Below are positions 8,448-18,187 of a stretch of 64,000 bases of DNA, in pieces (the first letter of the stretch is position 1; every line of letters starts with the position of its first letter). The DNA lies in assembly GCF_039542305.1 (NCBI RefSeq), contig NZ_BAABHW010000008.1, forward strand, positions 1-64,000, read 5' to 3'. The DNA is from Roseibacterium beibuensis (GTDB lineage: Bacteria; Pseudomonadota; Alphaproteobacteria; Rhodobacterales; Rhodobacteraceae). The notes beneath the pieces are model-generated. The model had not been told where the DNA came from, ran no database searches, and saw nothing but the letters and a program-made list of their open reading frames with translations. Both the position numbers and the translations under genes were made by a program.

Positions 8448-9319
8448 CGCCAACTAGTCTTTCCGATGCGGTGCAGGACCGGTCACGGCGCCATATCATC
8501 CCGCTGAGTGGGGGCAAGGACTCCACCGCGCTGGCGGTGTATATGCTCGAACGGCACAGCGACCTGCCGTTGGAGTTCGTGTTCACAGACACCGGGGCAG
8601 AGCTGCCCGAGACCTACAGCTATCTGCGCCGGTTCGAGGCGATCTTCGGAGTCGAAATCAACCGGCTTACTGCCCTCGATTTACCCGAGCTGCAGGTGCG
8701 CTCAAAAGGTGGGCGCCGGTCGCCCTTCGATGTCTTGCTGAACGAAGTCTATTCGGGTTTCCTCCCTAACCCGCAGGCGCGCTGGTGCACTCGCATGCTT
8801 AAGATCAAGCCGTTCGAGCATTTCGTCGGCGGCGACGATGCATTTAGCTACATCGGCATTCGTGCTGACGAGAACAGGGAAGGCTTTCGCGGCGCCTCTG
8901 CCGGACCCTCACCTGAAGACGACGAAGTGCGGCCCGAAACAGGACGCGCCAAGCCGGTAGTGCTGTCCAACCGCAACAACATCTTGCCGGTCTATCCGCT
9001 CAAGGACATCGGCTTCGGCCTCGACGAGGTTCGCGACTTGCTGCTGGGCAGCGGTCTCGGGCTGCCGCCCTACTACGATTGGCGGTCGCGGTCGGGCTGC
9101 TACTTCTGTTTTTATCAGCAAGTCGGAGAGTGGCAGGGGCTGAAAGAACGTCACCCTGAGCTCTTCGAGGCGGCCAAGACCTACGAGGTGACCAAGGCGA
9201 ACGGGCGGCGCTTTACTTGGTCTCAGACCCGCTCGCTGGAAGAGCTGGAAAAGCTTCGCGAGCGCTATGCGACCCCAACAGGCGAGCCGGAAGACGGATG
9301 CGCCATCTGCCACTTGTGA
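8444..9319 (+). CDS. sspD: SspD/DndC-like PAPS-reductase-family protein
   Basis: A 291-residue member of the PAPS reductase/ATP-pyrophosphatase superfamily. The PP-loop SGGKDS is at residues 22-27. Cysteines C115 (RWCTRML), C219/C222 (SGCYFCFY) and C286/C289 (GCAICHL) are well placed to hold an Fe-S cluster, as in DndC. It should activate the DNA backbone phosphate with ATP and receive sulfur from SspA. The start overlaps the sspC stop by 4 bases, and sspF begins 7 bases after its stop. It is shorter than typical DndC (about 500 residues), which favours SspD. Confidence 0.87.
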   Translation: MTPTSLSDAVQDRSRRHIIPLSGGKDSTALAVYMLERHSDLPLEFVFTDTGAELPETYSYLRRFEAIFGVEINRLTALDLPELQVRSKGGRRSPFDVLLNEVYSGFLPNPQARWCTRMLKIKPFEHFVGGDDAFSYIGIRADENREGFRGASAGPSPEDDEVRPETGRAKPVVLSNRNNILPVYPLKDIGFGLDEVRDLLLGSGLGLPPYYDWRSRSGCYFCFYQQVGEWQGLKERHPELFEAAKTYEVTKANGRRFTWSQTRSLEELEKLRERYATPTGEPEDGCAICHL

Positions 9320-9326
9320 GGCTAGG

Positions 9327-11144
9327 ATGAACAGCAACCCCCTCGTCGATTTCCTGGCCTCCTACGGCCCTCAAGCGTCCTCGAATAATCTCTACGATGA
9401 GTTTGTGGTTGAGGCCGCCAAGAGGACCGGCTGTGCGGCCCTTGAAATTGACCAGCCCCTCACTGCCGAGTTGATCGGGCTTCTGCAGTCCGCCACGCCA
9501 AAATGTGTGATCCTTACCGGGACGGCTGGGGATGGCAAAACGTACACTGCTCGGAAGGTGGCCGAAGCGCTGTCCGGCGAGGCTCGCGTTTGGTCCAACA
9601 CACAAAAGATCTATACCCTGCCTAAACCCTTGCCGTCCGGCCGATCGGCTCTCTTCATTAAGGATCTCAGCGAGATCAACGAAGCTGAGAAGAACCGCAT
9701 ATTTCCCGACATCATGGCTACGCTGACCGGCGAGAGCACCGAAGTCTTCATTATATGTGTCAACGATGGTCATCTGCTGAAGTTCTTCCGAGATCGTGGG
9801 GAAGCGGAGCTTCACGACCGTTTCGCGGAGATGCTGCGCACCGACGCCCGCGAAGATCCGAACGGACACTTCTTGCTCGTCAACATGTCGCGGCAGTCCC
9901 ATCGCCACCTTGTGGATCAGATCGTCGACGGCGTGGTGGCCCACGATGGATGGCGAGGGTGCGAGGGCTGTCCGGCGCTTGCCGACAAGGACAATCCCTG
10001 TCCAATCCGCTGCAACCGCGACATCCTTCTCCGGAACGATCCGGCATCAATGCGTGCCCGGCTCAAGGACATGATCCGCATGGCCGCCGCCGATGGACGA
10101 CATCTGTCGATTCGTCAGCTAATCTTGCTCACGGTCAATATCCTGCTCGGAGACGCACGAGCCGGTTCGACCCTGTTGACTTGTCAGAAGGCGCAGCGAC
10201 GGGCGCGGGAGAACGACTATGGTTCGACAAATCCCTTCGCCAATGCCTTTGGGGTGAACCTGACCGAGCGCGAGCGCCGGCAATATGGCGCCTTCACAGT
10301 CCTCAGCGAGTATCAGGTGGGGTTTGAAACCAACAACGTCTTCGATCACGGGCTGTTGTGGGGCGACGAAAGCTTGCCTGACTGTCCGTGGTACGGAGAG
10401 CGCATCTTCGCGTCGATTCGAGACATGTACCGGGGTGACCCTTCCCGCCATTCAGCCGATCTTCAGCGCGCCATTGTCGATCAGCGGCGGCGGCTGTTCT
10501 TTTCGCTCGATCCGCAGAGTGCCGAGGTCCGTACCAACCCACACCGCAGCCCGTGGAATCTGTCTGTCTTCAAGCATGGCGTCGACTACGTCGCGATGGT
10601 CGATGGCCTCCTCGGCTCGGGCATGCCACAGCAGATTGCTCGCCAGTTGCTGCGCGGACTGAACCGCATGATGACCGGTGAGATGACGATCACAGACGAT
10701 CGCCTTTGGATAACAGCGCCACCCGGTGTCTATCTGGGCAGTGAAATCCCGCTGCTAGTGCAGCATGCCGGTCATCCTCGCACTGGCGGCATTAGCACGA
10801 TGTCCTTCCTTGTGTCGGGCAACCACCGCGTCGGTCCTTCCGACAACGGCCGACCGCCGGTAATTCGAGTCGTAACCCGAGGGCGGGTGGATCGGGCGGT
10901 GGACCTGGCGCTTCGACCAACCCTGGTAGAGTGCTTGCTTCGGATTGCCGATGGTGCTCTACCGGCCAGCTTTTCCTCGGAATGCCAGCGGGAGGTCGAG
11001 CGCTTCCAGTTGCAGGTGGCCACGGAAGTCCGACATGCGTTCGAGTTCGACGGAGCAGCTCCGATGCCCAAGGAGGTCCGGATGTTGGACGGCAACCTGC
11101 AAGAGCATGCGATCGCAATCATGGCAGAGGGAGATGCCTGGTGA
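9327..11144 (+). CDS. sspF: SspF/DptF-like P-loop NTPase of the effector module
   Basis: A 605-residue protein with Walker A GTAGDGKT at residues 65-72 and a four-cysteine cluster C212/C215/C225/C229 (GCEGC...NPCPIRC) that probably binds a metal. This arrangement resembles DptF of the Dnd restriction module and SspF of the SspABCD-SspFGH system. I chose ATG 9327 (MNSNPLVDFL), 7 bases after the sspD stop, over an upstream ATG at 9267 that would overlap sspD by 53 bases. It overlaps the sspG start by one base (TGATG). The expected role is part of the machinery that attacks DNA lacking phosphorothioate; its exact activity is not established by sequence. Confidence 0.75.
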   Translation: MNSNPLVDFLASYGPQASSNNLYDEFVVEAAKRTGCAALEIDQPLTAELIGLLQSATPKCVILTGTAGDGKTYTARKVAEALSGEARVWSNTQKIYTLPKPLPSGRSALFIKDLSEINEAEKNRIFPDIMATLTGESTEVFIICVNDGHLLKFFRDRGEAELHDRFAEMLRTDAREDPNGHFLLVNMSRQSHRHLVDQIVDGVVAHDGWRGCEGCPALADKDNPCPIRCNRDILLRNDPASMRARLKDMIRMAAADGRHLSIRQLILLTVNILLGDARAGSTLLTCQKAQRRARENDYGSTNPFANAFGVNLTERERRQYGAFTVLSEYQVGFETNNVFDHGLLWGDESLPDCPWYGERIFASIRDMYRGDPSRHSADLQRAIVDQRRRLFFSLDPQSAEVRTNPHRSPWNLSVFKHGVDYVAMVDGLLGSGMPQQIARQLLRGLNRMMTGEMTITDDRLWITAPPGVYLGSEIPLLVQHAGHPRTGGISTMSFLVSGNHRVGPSDNGRPPVIRVVTRGRVDRAVDLALRPTLVECLLRIADGALPASFSSECQREVERFQLQVATEVRHAFEFDGAAPMPKEVRMLDGNLQEHAIAIMAEGDAW

Positions 11145-12712
11145 TGAACATCATGTCCACTAGCAGACTGCCGCCCCCCCCGAACGTCCTCGACAGTTCC
11201 GACATGCGTGTGCAGGAGCTTATTCACGGTCACCGCTTCATGCAGGAGCAGGAGCCGTTCATGATTGTCCTCGAGACCCTAGCGGTCTGCGCGGATAGAC
11301 CTCTAGGCAGCGTCCTGCCCAAGCCGGACGCACATGAAGCATTCCACTATGCTCTACCTCACCGCCGCAAGATGCGGTTCTTGCTGTTTCAGGATCGGCA
11401 TCTTGAACAGGTTGTCGAGGACAGTTCCATCCCTGACCACGAAAAGTGGCACGAATGGAAAAAACGGGTCAACGCGCAGTTCGGTGAAGGACAACGCGAG
11501 CTCGGTGCGGGGGCCTCGCACGATGCCTTCGCCTACCTAAACGAACGGTTTTCAATGGATATCAACGCTCTGCACCAAGCAGTCCGGCTGCTGCAGTCGC
11601 GTGAGCTTGATGTGATGCACAACCGACGGTGGACGTCGCGCTTCCTCGCGGTGACCGGACCGGACATGATCTGCACGGACATGCGAGAGGCCCGCGGCGG
11701 CTGGACGGCTGACCGTCGCTTCTTCGGCCGAGGTGGCGAGCTTGTATATTTGATGCTGAACCGCTCATCTTTCGCAGTCGAGCTGAAGCGGTTGGTCCAA
11801 GAGCGGCTTCTCTCCGAAAACGACCCGATCAATCGGATCGCACAAGCCTTGTCAGACCCGGCAGACACCGGCGCGTCCAACACCCAGATCGGATATCTCC
11901 CGCACCTGACCCTGTCCGCCTATGATCGTCTCGCCGAAGACTGGCTTAACATCCTGATGTGCAATCGCTTGCCGGAGGGCCACCTTTTCGAGCCTCTTTT
12001 CCGTATCACCGGGCTCAACATCGTCGTCTATCTGGCGGAGCGGGCACAGGAAGAGGTTGGGGCACCAAAAGCAATACCGATCGTTGCCGATCTTACCGAT
12101 GGAGGCAACCAGCAGCTGCGCGAGGAGGCCAAGGTCCACCTCAACCTGCACCGGGATGTCGCCAATCGTGCGGTACGCGCCTTTGTGGAGCGAGTGCTTG
12201 GGGACTGCGATCGTTGGAAGATGGCGCTAGAGCGCAGCGATCCTGGACTCGCCAAGCAAGCATTGAAGGAGAGATTTGGCTTCACCAAGGGCGATGACCA
12301 TCGCGGAAACGCTGCGACACCTGCGCAACAACTAGAAGCATTCATCGACCATGCGATGCAACGCGACAAGAATAATACCTACAAGTACCTGTTGCCGCTA
12401 GCAAAGGCGTCAGGACTGGCGACGTCGCGACAACGGGTTGGGCCGTGGTTCGCCCTCGATGATGGGATGCTATTTTCCCTCGTTCTCGCCAATGTCACGC
12501 ACACCATCGAGTTGCGGGATTTCGTGGCCCAACTTTACCGGCGCTATGGGCTGGTTATCGGCCCCGAAGAGGCCCGAGATGCATTCGGGCGTATCCATGT
12601 CGAGCGCTACGAAGCAAACCTTGCCGCCCTCGAGGCGCGCATGACCCGGCTCGCCCTGACGCAACGGCTTTCGGATGACTGTGCATTCGTGACGAACCCA
12701 TACAGGTTGTGA
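11144..12712 (+). CDS. sspG: SspG/DptG-position protein of the effector module
   Basis: A 522-residue cytoplasmic protein with no motif I can name. It holds the position and size expected for SspG/DptG between the F and H genes. A compact stretch (MHNRRWTSRFLAV...CTDMREARGGWTADRRFFGRGG) is rich in arginine and aromatics and could contact nucleic acid. ATG 11144 (MNIMSTSRL) shares its A with the sspF stop; ATG 11153 is an alternative. sspH starts two bases after its stop codon, so the three effector genes are translationally linked. The assignment rests mainly on context. Confidence 0.6.
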   Translation: MNIMSTSRLPPPPNVLDSSDMRVQELIHGHRFMQEQEPFMIVLETLAVCADRPLGSVLPKPDAHEAFHYALPHRRKMRFLLFQDRHLEQVVEDSSIPDHEKWHEWKKRVNAQFGEGQRELGAGASHDAFAYLNERFSMDINALHQAVRLLQSRELDVMHNRRWTSRFLAVTGPDMICTDMREARGGWTADRRFFGRGGELVYLMLNRSSFAVELKRLVQERLLSENDPINRIAQALSDPADTGASNTQIGYLPHLTLSAYDRLAEDWLNILMCNRLPEGHLFEPLFRITGLNIVVYLAERAQEEVGAPKAIPIVADLTDGGNQQLREEAKVHLNLHRDVANRAVRAFVERVLGDCDRWKMALERSDPGLAKQALKERFGFTKGDDHRGNAATPAQQLEAFIDHAMQRDKNNTYKYLLPLAKASGLATSRQRVGPWFALDDGMLFSLVLANVTHTIELRDFVAQLYRRYGLVIGPEEARDAFGRIHVERYEANLAALEARMTRLALTQRLSDDCAFVTNPYRL

Positions 12713-12713
12713 G

Positions 12714-15700
12714 ATGAATTTATCAACAAAGCTTTCCGAGGTTTCCGCCCCTGACGCCAGGAGAGGCGATCTAATCGCTCGCGTCGTCTGGGGGATTGTG
12801 CTGAGCGCCGTAGACAACGCGGCGGCTGGGCAGCGTGTCACCTTCATGCTCGCTGGTTTGAAGGCCGAGGCGCTTGAGGGGATCGCTCGCAACAAGCCTG
12901 AAGATTTACATGGCAGGAGCGTCCTTCTGAAGATGAACCCCAAGGCCGCACCGGGTATGCAGGTCGATGAGGATTATCTGTCCGAGGAATCCGCTGTCCA
13001 TTGGCGCCACAATGATGCCGCCGAAGTCATCGTCTTCGCGCCGCCTGACGCCGAACGTGAGGGCATCGGCGCCGGACTTGGCCCGATCTCCCGCATCGAC
13101 GAACCCAGAATAATTGACCAAATCCCGGCATGGGTCGCGGAACTGAGAGAGACAGGAGAGGCGAACAGCTACCTTCGGGCCGCACTCGAAGGACTCCGCG
13201 ACGCACGGGAAGTGTGCCTCGACCTTCAAATGTGGGTCGATTTCATATGTGCCATAGTCGATCAGGCTTTTGCCTATAAAGTCGATGTTCGCATCAGGAA
13301 TGCGATGCCGGCTCTACGGATTCCAAAAGACGGCATCGTCAAGCTTCCAGCCTTCAAGCCGGAAGGTAACCCGAAGGCGCGTGCGCGGGACTTCTCTGCA
13401 GCATTTCGCGATGCCCGCCTCGAGGCCGGGGTCTACGCCACTCTCATGACGCCCAAGCACGAGCGCGTTGATGTCGTAGCTGTGCGTGCACGGGTGGACG
13501 AGTTCCAGCATGACAACGAGCCTGAGGTGATTGAGGCTCTCGACGCTGTTCGAGCTCTCTTGGACGACGCAGATATGATCCTTCCTGGCGGGTGGCGGCC
13601 AAGCCAGGAAGCGTTCTGCCGCAAGGTTTCCTGGGAACGCGTCGGGGCCAGCGTGTTTGGGGGCAAGCGGAGTTCCTCTACGGAAAGCCTCGGCAAGCGC
13701 ACCCTGCGCTTCATCGAAGGCAACTACGGCCACGATGTCACCAAAGAAGATCGGGACCTTCTCGACAGCCTGACCAACACCACACCACGCGAGCCACGCG
13801 ACGTCGAAGTGGAGTTCTTTAATCGTTGGCAGGAGCGCCTGGGCCGTGACGTCAAGCTCTTCAAGCCTTGGCAGAAGCGACTGTTTTCAAAGGAGGTCAT
13901 TGGGCACGATCTTTTGTCTGCCTTTGCCGAGGGTTTCGAGGCACTCATAATTGCAGGCGACGCGGCGCTGGTGGACATGACTGAGCCGCGGGTCCTCGTT
14001 CGTGCCACACAGCACGACAAGGCCCTCTTCTGGGAGGGGCTTGATCCAGATATTCATCGGCTGTTCAACTTTGAGCTGAGGGCCTTGAAGGCGCTCTTCG
14101 GGCCAAATGTAGTTTGGGACTTGGCCGCAGCCGAGAAGTACCAGGGTACCGGGGATGCCGGCGGCAACGAAGCGCGGAAGATCGACCTTGAACTGTATCT
14201 GGTAGAGGCCGAGGATTTGACCGACCTGGGCGGTCTTCGCAATCCCCCCAAGCAGGCACCCCGGGTCAAGACGACGTGGCAACCCGGAAAGTCACCCAAG
14301 GATGAACCTATCAGCCTCGCCCTGATCGAGGATCTCGACGCCCTAGCCAAGGCGGCCGAGGCGGGCGACAGCGTGTTCCGACCGCTGAACTTCGCGCCGC
14401 GCTCGAGCGGGGAGAACACGCGCCTCTCCTCTACGAGCCTATACGACCGGTATTCCTTCAGCGATGTAGCCCAAGGCCAGCAGGGACGCACCTTCGATTT
14501 GGTTGTCCGGCCACAGGAGGATCTGCTTGGAGATCTTCGTTCACGGCTGCAAGAGCTTGAACGTAACCGAACACTGGACAGCGAAACCGCGACGGCCGTG
14601 ATGGCGGCCACCGAAGCCTTCGACATTTCGTATCGTAGGGCGGTGAAGCAATTGTCGGAGAACCCGGGTGCGGCCTTCGCATCGAGCATCCTCGAAGAGC
14701 AGGCCGAGGCCTATGGAATCCTATGCCGCACATGTCGTCTGCCCGCGACCACGGGCCGGGCGGGACGGGATATTCGTGCGCTTGTCGCCGGTATCGGCGT
14801 GGTGGCCTCCGACGGTGCCGATTATATGGCTATTCTGGCCGCTTGGCACCCCCTTCGGTTGGCCGAGCGGCGAGCGAAGATAATTGAGCTTTCCTCTTTT
14901 GTGGAGGCCGTACTGACGTCCGGCCCGGCCCGCAGCGCCGATCTCTCCGGTGCCTTTCAAGAGCGGAGGCTCGCTCGCTCCCGCTGGGTTTTTCCCGAGG
15001 TCGTTTTTGCTCGCGAAATGACGATGATCGCGGTCGAGGATCTTGGCGGTTACAGCCTGATGGTTCCTGCAGACTGCGTAGCCCGCAACCAAGAGGCGCT
15101 CGAAGCTTCCGCGCCATCGGCTGCAGTGAAGTTCATGGAGGGCGTCGACCAGTACCTCGAGGTTCACCCCCATGAGGCTACCAACCTTTCGGCGGCAATC
15201 TTCGACTCGGAAAGCCAGACTCTGCCGCGCGAGGTTGCGCGGGAGATGGCCAAGCGTCTGCAACGGAGGTCAGACCTGCGCTGCGACCTCGTAATCACGC
15301 ACCGTGATCAGGATCGCATGCGCAAAATATATCGAAATCAAAACCTCCGCTTGGGAGCAGAGAATATTAGCGAGACGGCGCGCGGGTTTCTGTCGAGGCT
15401 GCGGGTCGATGTGCGCTCAAACCGTGCCGCGGAAGGCGTGGATAGTGAGGTGCGGGAACTCGATTTGGTCTTCCTGCACGATGTCATCAGCCACCATGCC
15501 GATCCGGTCTGGGTGGAGGAGGCTGGCGGCTCACAGGATCTTCCCGCCCCCTTTGATCCCGGCATGGCTCGGCGACCTCGGCGCCGGATGACTGAGACCG
15601 ATGCTTCAGGCGTGGGAATCTACCTCACACTACCGAGGCCGCCTCGCGCTGTAGGGCAGTACCAGGACCTACTCTACGAACTGGCGAAAGGCTTCTTGCC

Positions 15701-18143
15701 TGGCGGGTTTCACGGGGTGCTCATCCGGCAGGCACAATTTGCTGACGCCAAGGTGGTCGATCTGATCCGTCGTGCACACCAATTGGCAGAATGGGTGATC
15801 ACCTATGATAAGGTGGCCAGCCGAACCCTGTTCGAGCGCAGCGGCGTTCAGATTATCAGCGACATCTCGGTCCCGGGGGCGGACGGCCGGGTGATCGTAA
15901 GCGCTGGCAAGGTGGATGATCGGCTTAAGCGAAACGTCCGCGATGATCTCATCGATGCTTGCGGCATCACAGCGCCGGATGCGGAGAAGCTCGCGGGGGT
16001 AGTCATCCGCGACGTGCTGCGGATCTCGGGCCAGAAGGTCCTATCGGCGGCCCGATACACCAACGCCTCACGTGAAATGATCGGCCTCGCCGTGATGCGC
16101 GCTTGGATGGAGGGTGCGCTGAAGAGCACAGTGGATGACGACCCAATCTGGATCTCTCTCGACGATTACCGTGGCTGGTTCATGTCCGAGAAGGGGCGGG
16201 TTGCCGATGCCATCGCCGTCACTATCGATTATGACAATGCGAAGTTCCGAGTGTTCCTGCAGGTGGGCGAAGCAAAGTTTGTTGAGAAAACGTCCGAACT
16301 AGCCACGATCCGGGAAGCGCAACAGCAGGTCCAGGACACAGTGGACCGTCTTGTCCGTCTGTTCATCGACAACGATGACGCCATCTCGCGGGCGGCGGCC
16401 TGCGCAAGATTGGCCGATCTCCTCGTTAATCGGGACGGGGTGACGGAGCGGCTTCCCAATCCCGTCCAACGTGCCGCGTTCTTCAACGCCTTGAGCACAG
16501 GCGAAGTATCGTTTCATATAAGTGGCGAAGCCGTGGTGTGCCTGCACGACGATCATGGTCCGGTCTGGCGGTGCGAGGCGGATCCGGATCGACCATTTCT
16601 TCGCCACCATGTTCTAACCACCCCGGCTATTCGTCAGACACTGCAGCACACTGTGGGCGGAGAGGTTCCTCAGCGCGAAGGTCTCGGCGACATCGACTGG
16701 TATTGTGAAGGCGATGCCCCGAAGCCTAGCCTGAAACCGCTTGCGGACACCACTGTAGTTCTAGAGGAAGGCTCCACGGCCCCGGAGGAACTGTCGGACG
16801 AAAACCCGGAGGTGACGCGGAGTACGACGGAGACGGGTGGCTCCGCCGATACTACCGGTGCGGAACCGGTTGAAGCACAAGAAGATGCAGCAAATGCGGA
16901 GCCGGTGCCAGAGCCGCCGCGTTTCCTACCGCCTCCAGTCTTCGAAGTCCTACGCGATATGGCGGCAACCGAGGGCGGAGCGATCACCGATGCTGATTCC
17001 CTCGCTTGGGCCGATCGAATGGCGATGGAAACCCAGCGTGCACTAAGCCATTTTGGCATGCAGGCCGAGTTTGCGGACCCCAAGCCGAGGCTAACGCCCA
17101 ACGGCGCGCTAATCGCTTTCCGCGGCCATCCCTCGCTGACTGTCGACAAGATCGAGAAGCGCACAAGCGAATTGCTGACGACATATGGCATCGAGGTTGC
17201 AGATGTACGGCCCGGACGCGGCCGTATCTCAGTCTTCGTAACGCGGGAGACGAGGGCTCGCGTACCGCTTGCCTCGACCTGGCTAAGTGCCCACTGGCCT
17301 GATCGTGACCCCGGCCAGGCCACCTCCTTCATCCTCGGAGCGCGTGAAGATGAGGACCGGTTGTTGTATTTGAACCTTTCCGAGTCCTTCGCTGGGTACG
17401 ACGCGCACGGTCCGCACACTCTGATCGCGGGTGAGACCGGCAGCGGTAAGGGGATCCTGACGCAAGGGATTCTGCTGCAGCTCATTGCCTTCAACGATCC
17501 CGAAAAAGCCGAGCTGATCGTGGTTGACCCGAAGAAGGGAGTGGACTTCACTTGGTTGGAAGGCGCTCCGCAGATGAAGGTGCCGATTGTCACCGAGGTG
17601 AGCGACGCGCAGACGATCCTCCAAGATCTCGTGGTCCAGATGGACGCCCGCTACGACAAATTCGCCGCAGTCGGTGCCGCCAACATCACGGAATACAACC
17701 GCAAAGTCACGCCTCAGCAGCGGATGTCACGGATCTTTCTGGTGCATGATGAGCTAGGCGCATGGATGGCACAGGAGAAGGAGTATCAGGAAGTCGTACT
17801 CTCCTCCGTGGCCAATCTCGGAATGAAGGCGCGTGCAGCGGGTATTCACCTGACCTTGATCACACAGCGCGCCGACGCGGAGGCTGTACCAGGGCGGCTT
17901 AGGGACAACATGGGTAACCGCCTTTGCCTGAAGGTGCAGAATAGTACTGGCTCACGGATGGTTCTCGGGGTCGGCGGCGCCGAAAAGCTCTTGGGCAAGG
18001 GTCATCTCGCCTGCGTTCTTGCTAATCAGCAGCTACCACCAGGGCAGAACTTCTTCGTGGTGCAGGTGCCCTTCGCCGAAACAGAGGATATGCATCGGCT
18101 TGCCGCCGCCGCAAAGAGTTATTGGGCATCCCGACTCAGCTAA
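12714..18143 (+). CDS. sspH: SspH/DptH-like giant FtsK/HerA-type ATPase
   Basis: At 1809 residues this is the longest gene here. The motor is C-terminal: Walker A GETGSGKG near residues 1573-1580, VVDPKKGVDFTWLEG just after, and Walker B RIFLVHDELG near 1674-1683, in the order of FtsK/HerA translocases. The N-terminal 1300 residues are unassigned. A low-complexity acidic linker (rich in E, T, S and P, near residues 1350-1400) separates the two parts. Architecture and length match DptH/SspH, the large subunit of phosphorothioation-linked effector complexes. The published SspFGH complex damages DNA that lacks phosphorothioate and suppresses phage replication. It starts 2 bases after sspG; the next gene begins 44 bases later. 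Confidence 0.78.
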   Translation: MNLSTKLSEVSAPDARRGDLIARVVWGIVLSAVDNAAAGQRVTFMLAGLKAEALEGIARNKPEDLHGRSVLLKMNPKAAPGMQVDEDYLSEESAVHWRHNDAAEVIVFAPPDAEREGIGAGLGPISRIDEPRIIDQIPAWVAELRETGEANSYLRAALEGLRDAREVCLDLQMWVDFICAIVDQAFAYKVDVRIRNAMPALRIPKDGIVKLPAFKPEGNPKARARDFSAAFRDARLEAGVYATLMTPKHERVDVVAVRARVDEFQHDNEPEVIEALDAVRALLDDADMILPGGWRPSQEAFCRKVSWERVGASVFGGKRSSSTESLGKRTLRFIEGNYGHDVTKEDRDLLDSLTNTTPREPRDVEVEFFNRWQERLGRDVKLFKPWQKRLFSKEVIGHDLLSAFAEGFEALIIAGDAALVDMTEPRVLVRATQHDKALFWEGLDPDIHRLFNFELRALKALFGPNVVWDLAAAEKYQGTGDAGGNEARKIDLELYLVEAEDLTDLGGLRNPPKQAPRVKTTWQPGKSPKDEPISLALIEDLDALAKAAEAGDSVFRPLNFAPRSSGENTRLSSTSLYDRYSFSDVAQGQQGRTFDLVVRPQEDLLGDLRSRLQELERNRTLDSETATAVMAATEAFDISYRRAVKQLSENPGAAFASSILEEQAEAYGILCRTCRLPATTGRAGRDIRALVAGIGVVASDGADYMAILAAWHPLRLAERRAKIIELSSFVEAVLTSGPARSADLSGAFQERRLARSRWVFPEVVFAREMTMIAVEDLGGYSLMVPADCVARNQEALEASAPSAAVKFMEGVDQYLEVHPHEATNLSAAIFDSESQTLPREVAREMAKRLQRRSDLRCDLVITHRDQDRMRKIYRNQNLRLGAENISETARGFLSRLRVDVRSNRAAEGVDSEVRELDLVFLHDVISHHADPVWVEEAGGSQDLPAPFDPGMARRPRRRMTETDASGVGIYLTLPRPPRAVGQYQDLLYELAKGFLPGGFHGVLIRQAQFADAKVVDLIRRAHQLAEWVITYDKVASRTLFERSGVQIISDISVPGADGRVIVSAGKVDDRLKRNVRDDLIDACGITAPDAEKLAGVVIRDVLRISGQKVLSAARYTNASREMIGLAVMRAWMEGALKSTVDDDPIWISLDDYRGWFMSEKGRVADAIAVTIDYDNAKFRVFLQVGEAKFVEKTSELATIREAQQQVQDTVDRLVRLFIDNDDAISRAAACARLADLLVNRDGVTERLPNPVQRAAFFNALSTGEVSFHISGEAVVCLHDDHGPVWRCEADPDRPFLRHHVLTTPAIRQTLQHTVGGEVPQREGLGDIDWYCEGDAPKPSLKPLADTTVVLEEGSTAPEELSDENPEVTRSTTETGGSADTTGAEPVEAQEDAANAEPVPEPPRFLPPPVFEVLRDMAATEGGAITDADSLAWADRMAMETQRALSHFGMQAEFADPKPRLTPNGALIAFRGHPSLTVDKIEKRTSELLTTYGIEVADVRPGRGRISVFVTRETRARVPLASTWLSAHWPDRDPGQATSFILGAREDEDRLLYLNLSESFAGYDAHGPHTLIAGETGSGKGILTQGILLQLIAFNDPEKAELIVVDPKKGVDFTWLEGAPQMKVPIVTEVSDAQTILQDLVVQMDARYDKFAAVGAANITEYNRKVTPQQRMSRIFLVHDELGAWMAQEKEYQEVVLSSVANLGMKARAAGIHLTLITQRADAEAVPGRLRDNMGNRLCLKVQNSTGSRMVLGVGGAEKLLGKGHLACVLANQQLPPGQNFFVVQVPFAETEDMHRLAAAAKSYWASRLS

Positions 18144-18187
18144 TAATCGCTTGGCGCCCGGTGTCGCACCGAGCGAGAGGGTCATGA

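Noticed and set aside
5268..9319. Type 3 or 4 BREX interpretation (large ATPase plus PAPS-reductase-like protein)
   Set aside because: No PglZ, PglX, BrxL or BrxA-like gene is present, and the DUF4007 and cysteine desulfurase genes in the same operon fit SspABCD instead.
3227..9319. Classical DndABCDE modification module
   Set aside because: No DndD (SMC-like), DndE or DndB gene is seen, and the PAPS-reductase-like protein is much shorter than DndC.
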